In this document: in pieces, positions 45,931 to 58,844 of the stretch
Position numbering within the stretch: position 1 is the first letter of the stretch
Layout of the letters: each line of letters opens with the position of its first letter
DNA from: Gaeumannomyces sp. JS-464
Taxonomy: Eukaryota; Ascomycota; Sordariomycetes; Magnaporthales; Magnaporthaceae
Reading direction: 5' to 3'
NCBI GenBank assembly: GCA_002197995.1
Contig: NGZR01000002.1
Coordinates: 3,286,001 to 3,350,000 of the forward strand
DNA length: 64,000 bases
Translations under genes and position numbers: made by a program
The notes under the pieces: model-generated
What the model was told of the DNA's origin: nothing
Database searches by the model: none
The model's input: only the letters and a program-made list of their open reading frames with translations

Positions 45931-47476
45931 CTTCTTTTTCTGCCATGCCGCTTGGTACCCGCGTTGGCCTGTGACTGCCTGGTGGCTGATTGGCCCCTAA
46001 GATGCAGCCAAGTCTGGGCAAATGGGGTGTTGATTATGGCCTGTCAAGCAGCTTGGAACGCATGTCTGTTGGCGGTATGTAGACGATGAAATATACTTTG
46101 GTATTGCTTGTTTCTTTGGAGAATTTGTCAACCATGCACGGAGAGCAAGCATCGTCTTGATCAAAGCCCTTGTCCGTGTGGGACAGGTTCGTGAAGGCGG
46201 GAATTCGTTTGCGTGTCTGCGGGCAGGCACAGTATGTGCGTACCCGCGCGGGCTCAGCTGATACTTGCTTGGTTTGTCCATGGGCAGACATTGTGATACA
46301 CTATCGGGCACCTATAATTGGATTGATTTATGCAGTTGGCATTGCGAGAAGGAATCCAGGTTTACCTTGGTTTAGTATTACATATGAGAAAATTCGTGGG
46401 CGGACGGGCAAGGTGAAGAACGAGAAACTAACCCCGGTCGTCGTCGTTAATCTTTAGCGAGAACGCGCCTACGCGATGGTGGGCATAGGCGCGTTTTTTT
46501 TCTTCTTTTTTCTTTTTCTTTGTTGGTTCTTCCCCTCCCCAATCTGCACAGACCAGAAAAGCATTGACAGTTCCAACCGAGCGCCCGTGCTTTTTGCGCC
46601 TTTTGTGAGCTGCACCGCGCGGGCCGCTGTGGATCGACAAAGAGGCCATGTTCAATATCCAGCCCGGCATGCATGCATTATCGTGCAAGGCGGGGTGGGG
46701 TATCTCGGACACGCAGCAGCGCCGTGTATGATCCAGGAAGAAACTGGAAGGGTAAGAAATGAAACATTTGCGAATCGGGACTGGCTGTCTGGAGGAAAGG
46801 AAGCATGCAATCGAAGATTGGGCGGCACTGTCGGTGCGTTATACCAACAGCCGAGCATGACAGTTATTAACCCGTGCTTGGGCTTTTGGGACGCGCGAAA
46901 AACCACTGCCGTCACCTTTTGGCGTCCGGCACGGTCCAGCACTGAATTTGCCCAGCAAAACGCGACTGCGGCGTCGGTGGCTCCACTGAATCCCCCCACA
47001 ATTAAGCCAAACACCCCGGCCTTGGTGTGGGGACCGAACCGCGTCTGCAGTTGCTGGACACGGGCGAAACATCAATACAAGAAGGGTGAGGCGACCTGAG
47101 GGCATTTCCCATCGACGACCCGCGCATCCTCCATCTTTGCCCTCTTGCTGCCATCCGCCCGAGTCTGGGAAGATTCTTGTCAGCTGGCCGCCTGGGCATC
47201 TACTACCTACCTTGTCTGTCGTTTCAAGGCCCACGATATTTACCAACCAAACGCGGGTCAGCCGTAGCTTGCTCGGTCCCTGGCCATCCTCGGCCTTCCC
47301 CCGCCATCATCCAGCTTCTGCCTCGAGCCCCTTAACGCGCCCGCGTGCAACCCACGACGCATCACGAGCGGCCCTCTCGTCCGACCTTGATATATCATTC
47401 TCTCTATCTCGATCTCTCCTTTCTAAGCCTACTCTCGTCCCCGGCACACCCCGTCGGACCCGAACCCCTCACAACA
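44892..47476. other. Intergenic region with 40-base T-tract
   Basis: 2.6 kb with no supportable gene. Holds a T-tract interrupted by one C at 45890-45930 and C/T-rich leader sequence from about 47340 up to the next ATG. Confidence 0.5.
45890..45930. repeat. Poly-T tract
   Basis: About 41 bases of T with one C; no adjoining element with target duplications was seen. Confidence 0.8.
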
Positions 47477-48820
47477 ATGGACGCACCGGCAGCTTCATCA
47501 CCAAAGAGGCGCGTCCTCGCCCCGCTGGACGTGAACAGGTCCTCACCAGCACCCTCAAGGGTGGCAGGGGCCAAGTTTGCGGCCGCGGCGGCGTCCGTCT
47601 CGCCCCTGAAGCTCTCTGCCACGTCGCGTCCGACGCTGCCCATGGAGCAGGAGCAGCCCCGGAAGCGGCCCTTCGCGTCAATGGTCGGTGCCGCCGCCGC
47701 TTCCCACCACCGACAGCCGCAGCCGGTCAAGAAAGCCTGCATGGATCCCGAAGTCAAGGACGAAATTCCTACTTCTTCCGACGAGTCGACGGAACAACAA
47801 GGGCAGCCGGTATGTGAAAGCTTTGGCCTCCTCCCCCGCGATGGGTGTGGGGAACCTTGCAGCAATTAAAAGAGACGCGCACGCGACACGCTCTGCTGGA
47901 GCAACATCAACTAACATATGATCCACACCTGGTCCGCAGGAGTCGATTGAGCGCGATGTCGATACGAGGCAACGGTCTCCGTCGCCCCCGAGTCCTCCGT
48001 GTTCGACACGTCCGGTGTTGACACGACCCAGGCCACGGCACTGACCGAGCCTGACATGGAGGGCCCCGCCGCCATTGCACCACAACCGGCACCACCAGCG
48101 GCCGCCCCAGCCTCGACGCCCCCAATCGCGGGCCGAGGCCACCAGACAGGTAAGCAGAATAAAGCCCTGATTATTCTCAACTTGGGTTGCGGACGAGTGG
48201 GCCGTTGCCGTGCAAATGACTGACGATTCGGGCGACGAAATAGAAGGCAGAAATTATCCGCCTGCGACTGTCTCTGGCGGCGTACAAGGTGCGGACCGGA
48301 CAGACGGATGTGCCTCTCGAGCGGCTGCATATGGTCCGTCCCGCCTCCGCCGGCTTTTCCAGCTCGAGACCGTCATCCGCGCGCCGGGGCAGCAAGGACA
48401 CTGGCACCGCATAGATCCTCGATCGCGTCGACGTTGTCGAGCGATAGTAGGGGTGGCAATGCCTCGCCGCGCCTAGCCATCGCTCGCGTGCATCCCCCGC
48501 CCTTTGTCTTCAGCGTGCCTAGCGAGACAGCCCCGGCGAGGCGTAGAGACTCGAGCGACAATAAGGAGGTTCGCCAAGATCTCCCTGCGCAAGATTCGAG
48601 GCAAGAGCAGCAGCAGGATGAGGAGCTGCCGGCCCACTCGAGCCCCAGAAGTGGTGGCTTGCCTGCGCCCCAGCTCCCCCGCATATCCTCGCTGGCGGCG
48701 CCGCCGCCAATCATGGTGCCCAGCGGCCTTGGAAACGAGGCTGCTGACGGCCTCATCAGGAGTCCCCTACGGGGGCCTGCGGCCGACGGGCTATTAGAGC
48801 TTATGAAATCCAGCCAGTAA
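47477..48820 (+). CDS. Whi5/Nrm1-like cell-cycle repressor
   Basis: Probable repressor of G1/S transcription. Exon 1 (47477-47809) starts MDAPAASSPKRRVLAPLD, typical of fungal proteins of this family, then a basic, Ser/Pro-rich arm with possible CDK sites (SSPK, SPLK). Exon 2 starts at 47940 (ESIERDVD; then SSVFDTSGVDTTQATALTEP). Exon 3 (from about 48244) has the diagnostic GTB-type helix KAEIIRLRLSLAAYKVRTGQ, which contacts SBF/MBF factors in yeast Whi5 and Nrm1. The tail ends AADGLLELMKSSQ, resembling the GLLSL-type end of relatives. Frame breaks are inferred near 47967, 48135 and 48410; the last must be repaired to reach the 48820 stop instead of the stop at 48412-48414. The Whi5-like motif is the key evidence; which paralogue it is cannot be said. 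Confidence 0.75.
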
Positions 48821-50145
48821 CCGCTTTTTTTTCGGCCTCGTTGGCTTTTTAGTAGACATCTAGAAAGGGTAATAGAAGTAGGAGAGTACTGGTGTGGCCG
48901 TTTCGCAAAGCAACGAAAAAACTTTTAATGGTTTTGTGGCTTGACTGACCCATTTCTGTCGTTCATTTATGTCGGAGGAAAGTCTGTTCGGCCGATCCTA
49001 GTCGTAGAATCCAAGTGCATGAAAGTCGGGGAAAAGAAAACGGATGGAGGGAGGGAAAATGGTCTTTGGGATGAAGGCATCTCGGGGTCGGGTTATTGGG
49101 ACTGGGATTTTGGGAGGCGTATCTGGCGGGCCTCATGATCTCAGGTATGTGATATTTGTGTTTCCATTTGGTTTCTTGTTTGTCCCTACGAGGTGAACGA
49201 GACGAGTGTTGGTCGCTTCTGGTGTTTGGATAGACAAGAAAGAAAGACTTCGAAAATATATCGAGACTGTCGGGGGTTTTTTTTTTTTAAGTGGAAGACA
49301 CATGCGTGGGCGTGCCCCTCCCTTCTCCGTTGTCGGAACTGCCGAGAATGGGTCTTGACGAATCAACCGCGCCTGGAGGACCTAACCGAGCGAGGGAGCG
49401 GTTCCATCGACGGCGGGGCTAGACCTGATTTTCAAGATAAAAATTAAGATAATGCCGGTTGGGTACCACTTGTGTCGTAAATCATCCAGAAAAGCGAGAC
49501 CCCGACTTTCGCTGCGTAAAAATAAAAATAAAAAAAGAATAAAAAAAAGAGTGAGTGATTGACGGGGCGGCGGCATTACCGAATGGGATGTATGTGTCGT
49601 ATGGCGGTGATATTCCGCGCACGCGCGCGCGCGCGCCGCGGTGCGTCCCGTCCATCTCGACCCGGCCGGCTGGGTCGGCTATGGCTGGGATCATGGGACC
49701 GGACCCTGCCAGAGTACCTTAGCAGGGACATGGATGGAAGGGACCCCCATCGAGCGGCGGCCCCCCCACATGGCGCAAGCGCTGCATGCAACCCGGCTCG
49801 ATGCATGCTGACGGGCAGCAGGCAGCAGGCAGCAGGACGGCATCGTCGAAACCCCATTGGGTGCGTGCCATGGTGCATACCCTGCCTACAGTGCAGACCT
49901 ACATACACACGGAAGGTACATTGGTGTAACGGCCTGCAAGGGGCCCAGCGGGCGGGAGAGGAGAGACGAGGCTGGGCCTAGGGCCGCCGAGGATTTTATA
50001 TTGCGCCACCAATAGCAGCAGCAGCAGCAGCAGCAACAATAGCTGCATCACCAACAGTACTGCTTGTTTCCCATGCATTGTGTCAATGAAAACGAAAAAA
50101 AAAAAAAAAAAAAAAAAAAGTGCAAGAGACCAACAGGTTGGATAT
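48821..50145. other. Convergent 3' intergenic region with simple repeats
   Basis: Holds an alternating CG stretch (49617-49640), three GGCAGCA units (49805-49830), CAG repeats (50014-50034) and an A25 tract (50095-50119). No gene recognised. Confidence 0.55.
49617..49640. repeat. Alternating CG tract
   Basis: Mostly alternating C and G (cgcacgcgcgcgcgcgcg), the type of sequence that can adopt Z-DNA. Confidence 0.75.
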
Positions 50146-53100
50146 CTAGATGGCTAAGGCCTGGCCAGCTCCCAACTCTAGCGCCCCTGCTGCTGCTCCT
50201 TCCTGCCCTGCCCGCCTCCACAAACTCCTCCAGGTCGACGTGGACCCGCAGCCCGCGGCCCGCCATGGTGTCGAACACGGCCCGCAGCTCGCCGCCTCGA
50301 CAGGTCCGCCACCAAGCCGGGCCCGAACCCTCCATCAGCCCTCCTTGGACCAAGGGCACGCCGCCATGGCCCGGTAGAGCACGTCCTTCACCCTGCCCTT
50401 GCGCCGCAGCTCCGCCCGCCCCCCGACGAGGCGCAGGTACGACACCCAGAGCCGCGGGTCGCCCGCGCAAGGCCCCTTGTCGCCGCCGCCGCCGCCGCTC
50501 GCCAGAGCCGCCTCGAACGCTGCCCGGGCCGTGTAGGCGTTGCCCGCCCGCAGCTCGTGCCGGATGGCAAAGATGCGCGCCGAGATGCAGTCGTGCGGAC
50601 TGACGAGGACTGTCTTTTGGAGCAGTTTGCGCACGGGGCTGTCGATCCGGAGGCTCGGCTCGGCCCAGTCGAATAATGACAGGAAAATGGTGTTCTGCGG
50701 GAAAAGCTCGACAAACTTGTACAGTTTCTCCCTCAGGAACGCCGGCCGGTAAGGTCTGCTCGTATGGGATGATGCGCGTTAGAGCTATAGCTATCAGGCA
50801 TCTGCGGCCTGAGCACGGTGGAAACTCACCCATGTTTGGTGTGAAAATAAAGGAGCTTCGCCCCAAACTGGAGGAGTCGTTCGTGCGCCGCCGACCTTGC
50901 CAGGGCACCGCGAGAGCACAGGTCACCCGAAAACGCGAGGACGCTCGATATCGCGGCCGAGATGTTGCCTTGGTTTTCCGACCTGGGCTCGGCACATTCG
51001 CTGTTTGTCAGATACTCGAGAAGGGCAAACGACTCTGCAAACTGCGCAGCGGCCTCAGCGTCACCAGAGGAGAGCCGGTAATCCCGGCCGGACTGGAAAG
51101 TCTGTCGCATCTTGAGCAGTGCCGCAGGCGAAAGAGCCGCATCTGCCGACTGACTCCCGTCGCCGATTGACATGCCGAGGCAGGCAGTGGCCTTGGCTTT
51201 ATCCAAGCTCGCCAGACCTATCCACGCGGCGGCGTTCCAAATCGATTGTGTTTCTGACACTTGAGGGCTTAGATCCTGGCCGGCCGCCAATGTGAGCACT
51301 TTGTAAGCCAGCTCATTGTTTCCGTTGGCGCTCTCCGCGGCCGCGTATGCTGTGTAGAGCCTTGCGTTGGTAGGATAATGATTTTTGAGGAGAGCCTTGG
51401 ACATCTTCCTCACGCCCTGCGGATCTCGTAGCCACTGCAGGGCAAGATGGTACTCGGCAAGCTCCTCAACCTCACACTGCAGCACGAGCTGTTTGACCGC
51501 ATTTAAAGCCCAGTAGAGACTGCCCTCCGTCGCACGTATTTCAGCCGCGCCCGGCTCATGAGGAAAATATGTGAACCAGTCCGGGCCTGAGAAATAGACG
51601 TCCACCGAGGGAGCCATCCGTGGCTGGTCCTGCCGGAACCGCGGCAACTTCTCTGAAAGCGTGGGGTGCTCGTCTGGTTGTAGTTGTTGCCTTTTGCTCT
51701 CTTCTGTGCCCTGCTTGCGTATCTCCTCACCGAGCTGCGCCTCATCGCCGGCAAGGAACGGGTCGTCGAGGGCAGAGTAAGGCAGGCCGTCGGGCCCGAA
51801 CGGCGGCGGGAGACGGCAGAACTGCGCCAGGGCAGCGATCAAGCGCCTCTTGGTGTGCGAAAGTACCGACGAAGGAACTGCAAACAGCAGGTCCTCCATG
51901 TCAGAGATCAAGACGACCCTGAACGGATCATCTTCTGCCCCTGAGTCCATGGTGCGGGCCGGCACGGCGCTCTGGGCTGATTTGCGACGTTCCTGTGCCG
52001 CCCACTCCTTGTAGGCATCGCGTGACGTGGGGGGCATGGAAGGCGCAGAGAGCTTGGGCTCCGGAACATCATCCTCCTCGCTCGCATGCCGCCATCCGCG
52101 AGAGCCCTCCTCTCCAAAGCGGGCTGTTTCTCCCTCCCAAAAAGATCCGAAGGAGGAGACACAGGCTTCAGACTTCGCGTCCGCTAGCTCTGGAGGGCGA
52201 CAGAAAGTCAACTCCAGCATGGCCTGCCACGTGGCGAGTGCTACTTCGCCGAAACCGGCATCATGGAGAAACCGGGTTGCACGCGAGAGGACGTAGACGA
52301 GCTGGTCGACAATATCGGTGAGATCTGCCTCGGGAGAAGCTATGCGCTCTTCCAGCCTCACCTTGAGCCATTTCATTCGTTTCACAAGGAATGCCTTGCC
52401 AGTTTCGAATTTGAATGACGCCACGTCGGTCACTATGTGGTTGAGGTGAGCTCTCCACAGTCTGAAGCTTTCTGGGTGCTTCTCTGTGGTTGCGATCCAG
52501 CGGGCTGCCTGTGTCTTGGGGCTCCAAACGCGTGATCCCTCACGCATGAGCCCAAGCAGGAGCCGCTCCTGGTCTGCCTCTGATTTCGCGCGGGGCAGCG
52601 CCGACTCGAACATGGATAGTTTGACATCGGCTACGCCACGGGATGCATTTCGGGAATCGGCATCGCGGCTCTCCAGGCCGCCCTGGCCAATACGGAGCCT
52701 TACGTCCTGGAGCTCGATGAGGCGAAGCCACGAGTCTACGTCCTCCGGATGTTCCTTGACACGGCGAGAAAGAGTGATATGTTCCTTCTTTGTATCGTCA
52801 TCATTCTCCCCATCGTTGGCGTCGTCGTCTGACATGTTTCCACTGTCTGATGCTGCTTTGCTGGACTGCCACAGATCGATAGGTCTGAACGGGCGAGCAC
52901 CCTCGTCTGAGGAGCTCGAAGAGTCGCCGTCATCCACTTCGCGATTCCGTTTTCGCGAATCGCCAAGGGGCATAAAGTCACCAGGCGCGGTAGGCTTGGC
53001 ATCTGCAGCGGCTGGTGCGTGCGGCACAGTCCGCCTTCCCTTGGCCGTGATAAGCTTCAGTAGACTGGATGATTTTTGGCTGATGAGGGAGCCACCGTCT

Positions 53101-53591
53101 CCAGAGGTTCGGATGGTGAAAACCTCGTTGATGCCATCTCGATCCAGCACGAGGAGGCCCCGACGGCAGCCCAGGACCTTACCACGGCCTAGTCGCCGGT
53201 AGACGGGCACACGGGAGCGTTCGTTGGACCCGTATCTCAGGATCAAAGGGTCGCCCCGCCGGTCAATGACGTACAGGCTGCTAGTAGTCTCGGTTGTGCT
53301 CTCTAGCTTCGCAGCCGGGCCAGGAGACTGGCGATGTGAGCGCCGGTGCCGGGGCGGGCTGTGGCTATGGCTGTGCTTTGCCCGTTTCCTGTGGCTGCTG
53401 CTGTCGCCGCGGCGGTCATGGTCATGGTGGTGGTGACGGTGGTGGCGATCGCCGCGATCCTTAGACCTTGCGTCTCGTGACTCGCCGCCGTGAGTGTCTC
53501 TGGCGGAATCGCGCGAGTGGCCAGATGAGACAAGCGGTGCTACTGTAGCCTCGCTCCTGGAGGAGGCGAATGTGCGCTCTTTGGAGGACAT
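50146..53591 (-). CDS. NRDE2: NRDE2-family nuclear RNA surveillance protein
   Basis: HAT-repeat protein of the NRDE-2/Nrl1 family, which partners Mtr4-like helicases in nuclear RNA decay and silencing. Start chosen at MSSKERTFASSR (53591); a longer in-frame start at 53681 adds leader-like residues. The N-terminus is His/Arg/Ser-rich (HHRHHHHDHDRRGD), then a conserved block (SLYVIDRRGDPLILRYG, PVYRRLGRGKVLG), then HAT-type helices (VKEHPEDVDSWLRLIELQD, KHPESFRLWRAHLNHI, DWFTYFPHEPGAAEIRATEG). Exon 1 runs 2,762 nt without a break to 50830; a 74-nt intron leads to exon 2 (from 50755, PYRPAFLREKLYKFVELFPQ). The end is frameshifted around 50260-50340 before RVHVDLEEFVEAG. Two stops are possible, at 50146-50148 or, through the A25 tract, at 50048; I prefer the first. 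Confidence 0.9.
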
Positions 53592-54764
53592 GCTAGACAA
53601 TTGTGCATCGTCGCCGGCGCGACCCTCGTTGAGGAGAGCCTGGATAATTATAGAAGGTTTGGATTCATGAGTGCGCTGCAATTTATCGTCGTCGGCGGAG
53701 TGCGCGTCGCATCAGCACCAGCCTTTGACACGCAATTCCAGCGAGCCAAGTCAGCCGCCCATGCCGGCACTTGACGACCAGTCCGGTCCACTGTGGCGGC
53801 GCCGTTGGGTGTCTCGCGTGGCTCCTGCAGAGGCAACCTGTGGCTTGATACAGGCAGCTTTAGAGCACGAGCTGCGCGCTGCGCGCTGCGCGCTGTGGTG
53901 CCGCCCAAAGTGGACGCACGCGGCGGCGCCCAAACGGTTCCACAGCTCCATGCGACATGACGCAACAACGGATCACTCTCCCGTCTCATGTGTCCAGGCT
54001 GCGTGCCTCCCGACCATGGAAGCTGCAGCAGCACAAAACAGTCAGGATGCTGTAAACGACTTGCGTCCGAGCTACAAGTGACAGAAAGAGTGCCACCCGC
54101 ACAAGGGATGAACCCGGCCGCCTCGTCGAGGTCCTTCGGCAACAGTTGACGGGTGCACAGGCGCGCAGCACAGACACGCGGGCTGCCTCCAGCGGGTGCA
54201 GCGAGTCGTTCGCTTGCCCTGCTTCCTCGACTCGCCCAGACGAAGTTGCGATGGCAATCAAAACAACAACCAAAACACCCACGAGGCGACATATTTTGGC
54301 TTCCGTGTCTTTGATCGATATATTTGCTGCTTCGCCCTGCGCTCCGCTGCCCGCGCCAAGGTCACCCGAGGCATGTGACAAGTTGCAGGTGGACCAGCGT
54401 TCTAGTGGTGGTGACGGGGTAAATGTCTTGGTGGATGGATGGCGCTAACGATAGCTGAGCTGCAGCCTGTAGCAGCAGATCAATACCTCAATACTTAACC
54501 TGGCCCCCACAACTCAAAACCACACCAAGCGGCTGCCGCCCTGCAGGCCACGGGGTCGACCTGTCGGGTGCCCATGCCATAGTGGTCGCTAGGACCCTGC
54601 CCTGCCCTTGTCGTCGCCGCGGACCGCCGCCCCACATCAATGGTGTGCCCCTAGCGCTTGAAGCAAGGACGCAACGAAGCCACGACACGCGCTGTTGATT
54701 CCGGGCCCCATCCGCACACGGCACACCGAGCCCGGCCTCGACACTCGCCCGAAGCCAGCATACA
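53592..54764. other. Divergent promoter NRDE2 / CLC channel
   Basis: 1.2 kb between head-to-head genes. Contains a CTGCGCG triplicate at about 53871-53897. Minus-strand frames up to 214 codons have no conserved content. Confidence 0.5.
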
Positions 54765-57700
54765 ATGCCAGACCGGAGGGGTCGAGGGTACGGCACACAC
54801 GTCACGTACGGGACCGACGACAGCCAAAAAAACCCCGAAGACACAGGCCCCGCCGAGATGGACAGCCCGAGACCGCCGCCCACCATCTCGCTGCCCCCGT
54901 CGCCGACGTCGGCTAGGCGCCCGCGCCACCACGGGGGCAGTATACAGGGCAGCAGGCACGGCAGCCGTCGCGGCTCCTTTTCGGACCAGCCGCCTGACGA
55001 GAGGACCTCGCTGCTGGGCGGCTCCCGCCCGCGCATGCGCATCCAGAGCACCCACGACCCGAACCGCAGGCCCGACCTGTCCCGCAATGGCAGCTTTGCC
55101 GGTGCGACCCCGTCCCTGAGCTGAACACGCCTTCTTTCGCACGACCTGTGCCGCTAACCATGCAGCCAATCCGCCATGCAGGAAGCCTGCTGCACTCGCG
55201 CCACCACAGCCGCGGCGGCTCCCTCACCCAGCGCCTGATCCAGGCCCTCGCCGACAGGCAGGAGTCGTCGTCCGCCTCCAAAGGCTTCGCCCTCCCCGAA
55301 GACCGCGTCTGGTACGACCAGTTCACCTCGACCGACTGGGTCCACGACAGCATTGCCGATGCCTACCGCGTCAAGGCTCTGCGCAGCCGCAAGGACTTTT
55401 GGGGGCGCGTCTACGTGCTCTTCGACGGCGCCCAGGGCTGGATCCTGAGCGCCGTTGTCGGCTTTGTCGTTGCCGTTATCGCCTACGTCGTCAACGTCAC
55501 AGAGGCCACAATCTTTGACTTCAAGGACGGCTACTGCGCCCGAGGCTGGTTCCTGAGCGAGAAGGCCTGCTGCCCCACGGGCCCTGTACCGACTTTCGCA
55601 TGTGGGGTGAGGTGCTGGACCAGAGCCCCCTAGGCGAGCTGGCCACCGACTACATCATTTATGTCGCCGCCGGCGTGCTCCTGGCCACCGTGGCCTGCCT
55701 CCTGACTCTGCAGACCAAGACGGTCGTGCCTTCTGCCTACCGCCTCACCACCCTGGACGAGAACCTGGCTGCCGAGAGAAGCCACACGGTCGATTTCGAC
55801 GACCAGAACACTGAAGGCAGCCCCAGCCCCGACTCCTCCCACAGCCCGAGCCAGAACCCGCTCGCCGATGTGCCGGCCTCCGACCCTCCATGATCTACTA
55901 CTCGGCCGCCGGCAGCGGCGTGGCCGAAGTCCGCGTTATTCTCAGCGGCTTCGTCCTGCACGGCTTCCTGGGCCTCAAAACTCTCTTGGTCAAGACCGTT
56001 GGCCTCATCCTGAGTGTGGCCTCGGGCCTGAGCCTGGGGAAGGAAGGGCCCTACGTGCACATCGCGACTTGTGTCGGCAACATCGCCTGCCGCTTGTTTT
56101 CCAAGTACGACCAGAACGACGGCAAGCGCCGCGAGGTCCTCTCGGCCGCCGCTGCAGCTGGTGTGGCCGTCGCCTTTGGTGCACCTCTGGGAGGAGTCCT
56201 CTTCGGGCTTGAGGAGGTGGCCTACTTCTTCCCGGCCAAGACGCTCTTCCGCACCTTCTTCTGCTGCATCACGGCGGCTCTGACGCTCAAGTTTCTCAAC
56301 CCATACGGCACCCACAAGATCGTCATGTTCCAGACCCAGTACAAGGTCGACTGGGAGTACTTTGAGCTCGGCTCCTTCATCGCTGTCGGCGTGCTGGGTG
56401 GCGCAGCCGGCGCCCTGTTCATCAAGGCCTCGCGCCAGTGGGCCAAGACCTTCCGCCGCATACCCATCATCCGCACTCATCCCCTTCTCGAGGTCGTCCT
56501 CGTGGCCATCATCACCGGCATGGTTGGCTACTGGAACGTGCTGACCAAGCTGCCCGTCGCGAAGCTGCTCTACAATCTCGCCGCTCCCTGCGACTCCAAG
56601 GACGACAATCTCGACCAGCTTGGCATATGCCCCTCTGGCCGCGAAGAAATTCCGGCCATCGCTCTCAAGCTGTTTAGCGCTTTTCTTATCAAGGGACTCC
56701 TCACCATTGTGACATTTGGCATTGTGAGTAGAAATACTGATCTGCCACGAACCCGGCCGTGACAGCGCTGACCATCTACCACTTATAGAAAGTCCCGGCT
56801 GGCATATAATGTGCCGTCTATGGTTGTTGGAGGCCTTCTTGGGCGGTTGATAGGACACGCCGCCCAATATCTGGTCCTCAGCACACCGAACTGGACCGTC
56901 TGGGGAAGCTGTGCCCGCATTGGCGACGCCAGCTGCATTCAGCCCGGCGTCTACGGCCTTATCGCGGCCGGGTCGACCATGTGTGGTGTGACTCGGCTGT
57001 CGGTCACCCTGGCTGTCATTCTGTTTGAGTTGACTGGCAGCCTTGACTACGTCTTGCCCTTCTCGCTGGCCATCCTGGTTGCAAAGTGGACTGCGGACGC
57101 CCTGGAGCCGCTCAGTATATACGTAAGTCAAAGCGCTCACTCGATGACGGGCCTCGGGGAGATCCTTGCCCGGGAACTAACAACGCTGCGTGGGGCAGGA
57201 TCTCTTGACAGATATGAACTCTTACCCGTTCCTGAACAACAAGCACAAGCCCATCTTCACATCGGACCTTGGAGCCCTCGTGCCGCGGGTGCGGCGTGAG
57301 CGCATCATCGATATCACCAACTCGCCGCTCGTGCGTGCGACTAGTCTCCGCAAGAAGCTCGAGATCCTGCACCGCGCGGGCGAGATCGATGGCGGACTCC
57401 CCGTTGTGCGCGACCAAGTCCTCGTCGGGCTCATCCCAGCGCCGGACCTCGAGTTCGCCCTGGACCAGCTCGAGGACGAGGCGTCGAGCCTGTGCCTCAT
57501 GGCCGATATTCCCAGCATCGACGACTCGGACGACGGGCACCCGGACCCGACCGATTTCACGCGGTACATTGATCCGGTTAGTCTAGTCCCTATGCATTTT
57601 TATTCCTCGTTATGATGCACACCATTCCTGCTGGTATCTGGACTATTTGCCTGCGTCCACTTGACTGATACGTGAGACTTTACGATGCAGGCACCCGTGG

Positions 57701-57945
57701 CCCTCGACATCAGGTCTCCCCTGGACCTAGTGTACGAGTGCTTCGTGAAGCTGGGTCTGCGGTATATCTGCGTCCTCCGCGACGGCAAGTTCGTGGCTGT
57801 GGTATGTTTTGTCTCGTTGCCCTTCAGAAACACCCGTCATTCATTCCAGTAGCATTCGCTGATATGACCCGAACACAGGCGCACAAAAAGATCTTCGTCA
57901 AGTACATGCGTGATCTAGAGCACCAGGAGAATGATCATGCATGAT
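54765..57945 (+). CDS. CLC-family Cl-/H+ exchanger with CBS domains
   Basis: Intracellular-type CLC transporter (yeast GEF1 class), probably of endosome, Golgi or vacuole. Exons: 54765-55101, 55182-56723, 56789-57122, 57199-57576, 57691-57801 and 57879-57945. The ATG at 54765 (MPDRRGRGYGTHVTYG) is used; an alternative is 54858. After a disordered arm comes WYDQFTSTDWVHDSIADAYR, then about a dozen membrane helices. Selectivity motifs are GSGVAEVRVILSGF, GKEGPYVHIA (gating Glu) and APLGGVLFGLEEVAYFFP (proton Glu), so exchange rather than channel activity is expected. Two CBS domains follow (RRERIIDITNSPLVRATSL; LDLVYECFVKLGLRYICVLRDGKFVAV). Breaks: one C missing at 55582-55584 and at 55884-55886, and an extra A at 56808-56809, inside GIYVPSM. 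All five introns are GT-AG. Confidence 0.93.
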
Positions 57946-58844
57946 TGTCGGACCCGACGTCTCGCCTTACTCCCACGCCCCTTTTTTTTTCGGATTCCCT
58001 TCTACCTTGCCTCAGTTGGACAGTGCCTTTCTTCCAATCTATAGATGGACAGGAAGCGTTTGTCTCGCCGCGGCGGGGAGTTGTATATGTTCTGCATTGC
58101 ATCGGCCAATCTCGCGCATATGCCAGCATCTCTGTTCTGCATTTTCACACTATTTTCTGGTAAGATTGATTGCATTTGTTTCTGCTTTTTTTGTTTCAAA
58201 CTTAGTCTCCCCATCGTTTAGCAATGCTGCATGCGATGTTATAGTTTGGGTGGTCTGGCTTGGTGGGTGGGCATTTGCATTTTCGCTACCTTGCCTGGGT
58301 TTCAGGTTGCTCGTTTGCATAATCGCCAGTGTCAATAAATAGATCAGCGGCAGTTCGGTATTCCTAGGTATGTACTTGTTTGTTTGTCTTGCCTACTTGT
58401 TTACTCGTCTTGAGCGCGCGGAATTCCTGTAATGGGCTCGATGGCATCGCATCAAATCCCACGTGCGAGCATTGGGCCTTGCAATTGGGGGCATGTTTTG
58501 TGAGTGGCTGTGACAGATGGCACCGGAACTTTGAGGATGCTCGTAGAAGCAAATAGACTGCTGGGAATTAGAAGTGTGTAGGTAGTGCACAACCTTGATA
58601 AATTTCCGCATTTGGTGATGCCATTACCCAGGGTAGCCTGGATCAAGCACAACAGAACACCGTCTTTGAAGGGTAGACAGACCAGATATTTTCCCCCAGG
58701 GGTTTTTGGTTTTTTTTTTTTCGTTTTTGGTATTAAAAGGAACCGCATTGGGCGAATAAAAGTAAAATCGAAATACGACAAAAAAGAAAGAAAGAAAAAA
58801 AAAAAAAAGACTGGTGACTAAAAGTGCCGCAACAAAAAGAAGGT
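57946..58844. other. 3' flank of CLC gene and tRNA downstream region
   Basis: T-rich with a CCTAGGTA unit at 58363-58370. No protein-coding gene seen; contains the A-runs that serve as termination signals of the tRNA on the minus strand. Confidence 0.5.
58834..58838 (-). terminator. RNA polymerase III terminator of tRNA-Met
   Basis: A T5 run on the minus strand begins 7 nt after the tRNA end, with a T14 backup at 58808-58795. Confidence 0.75.
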
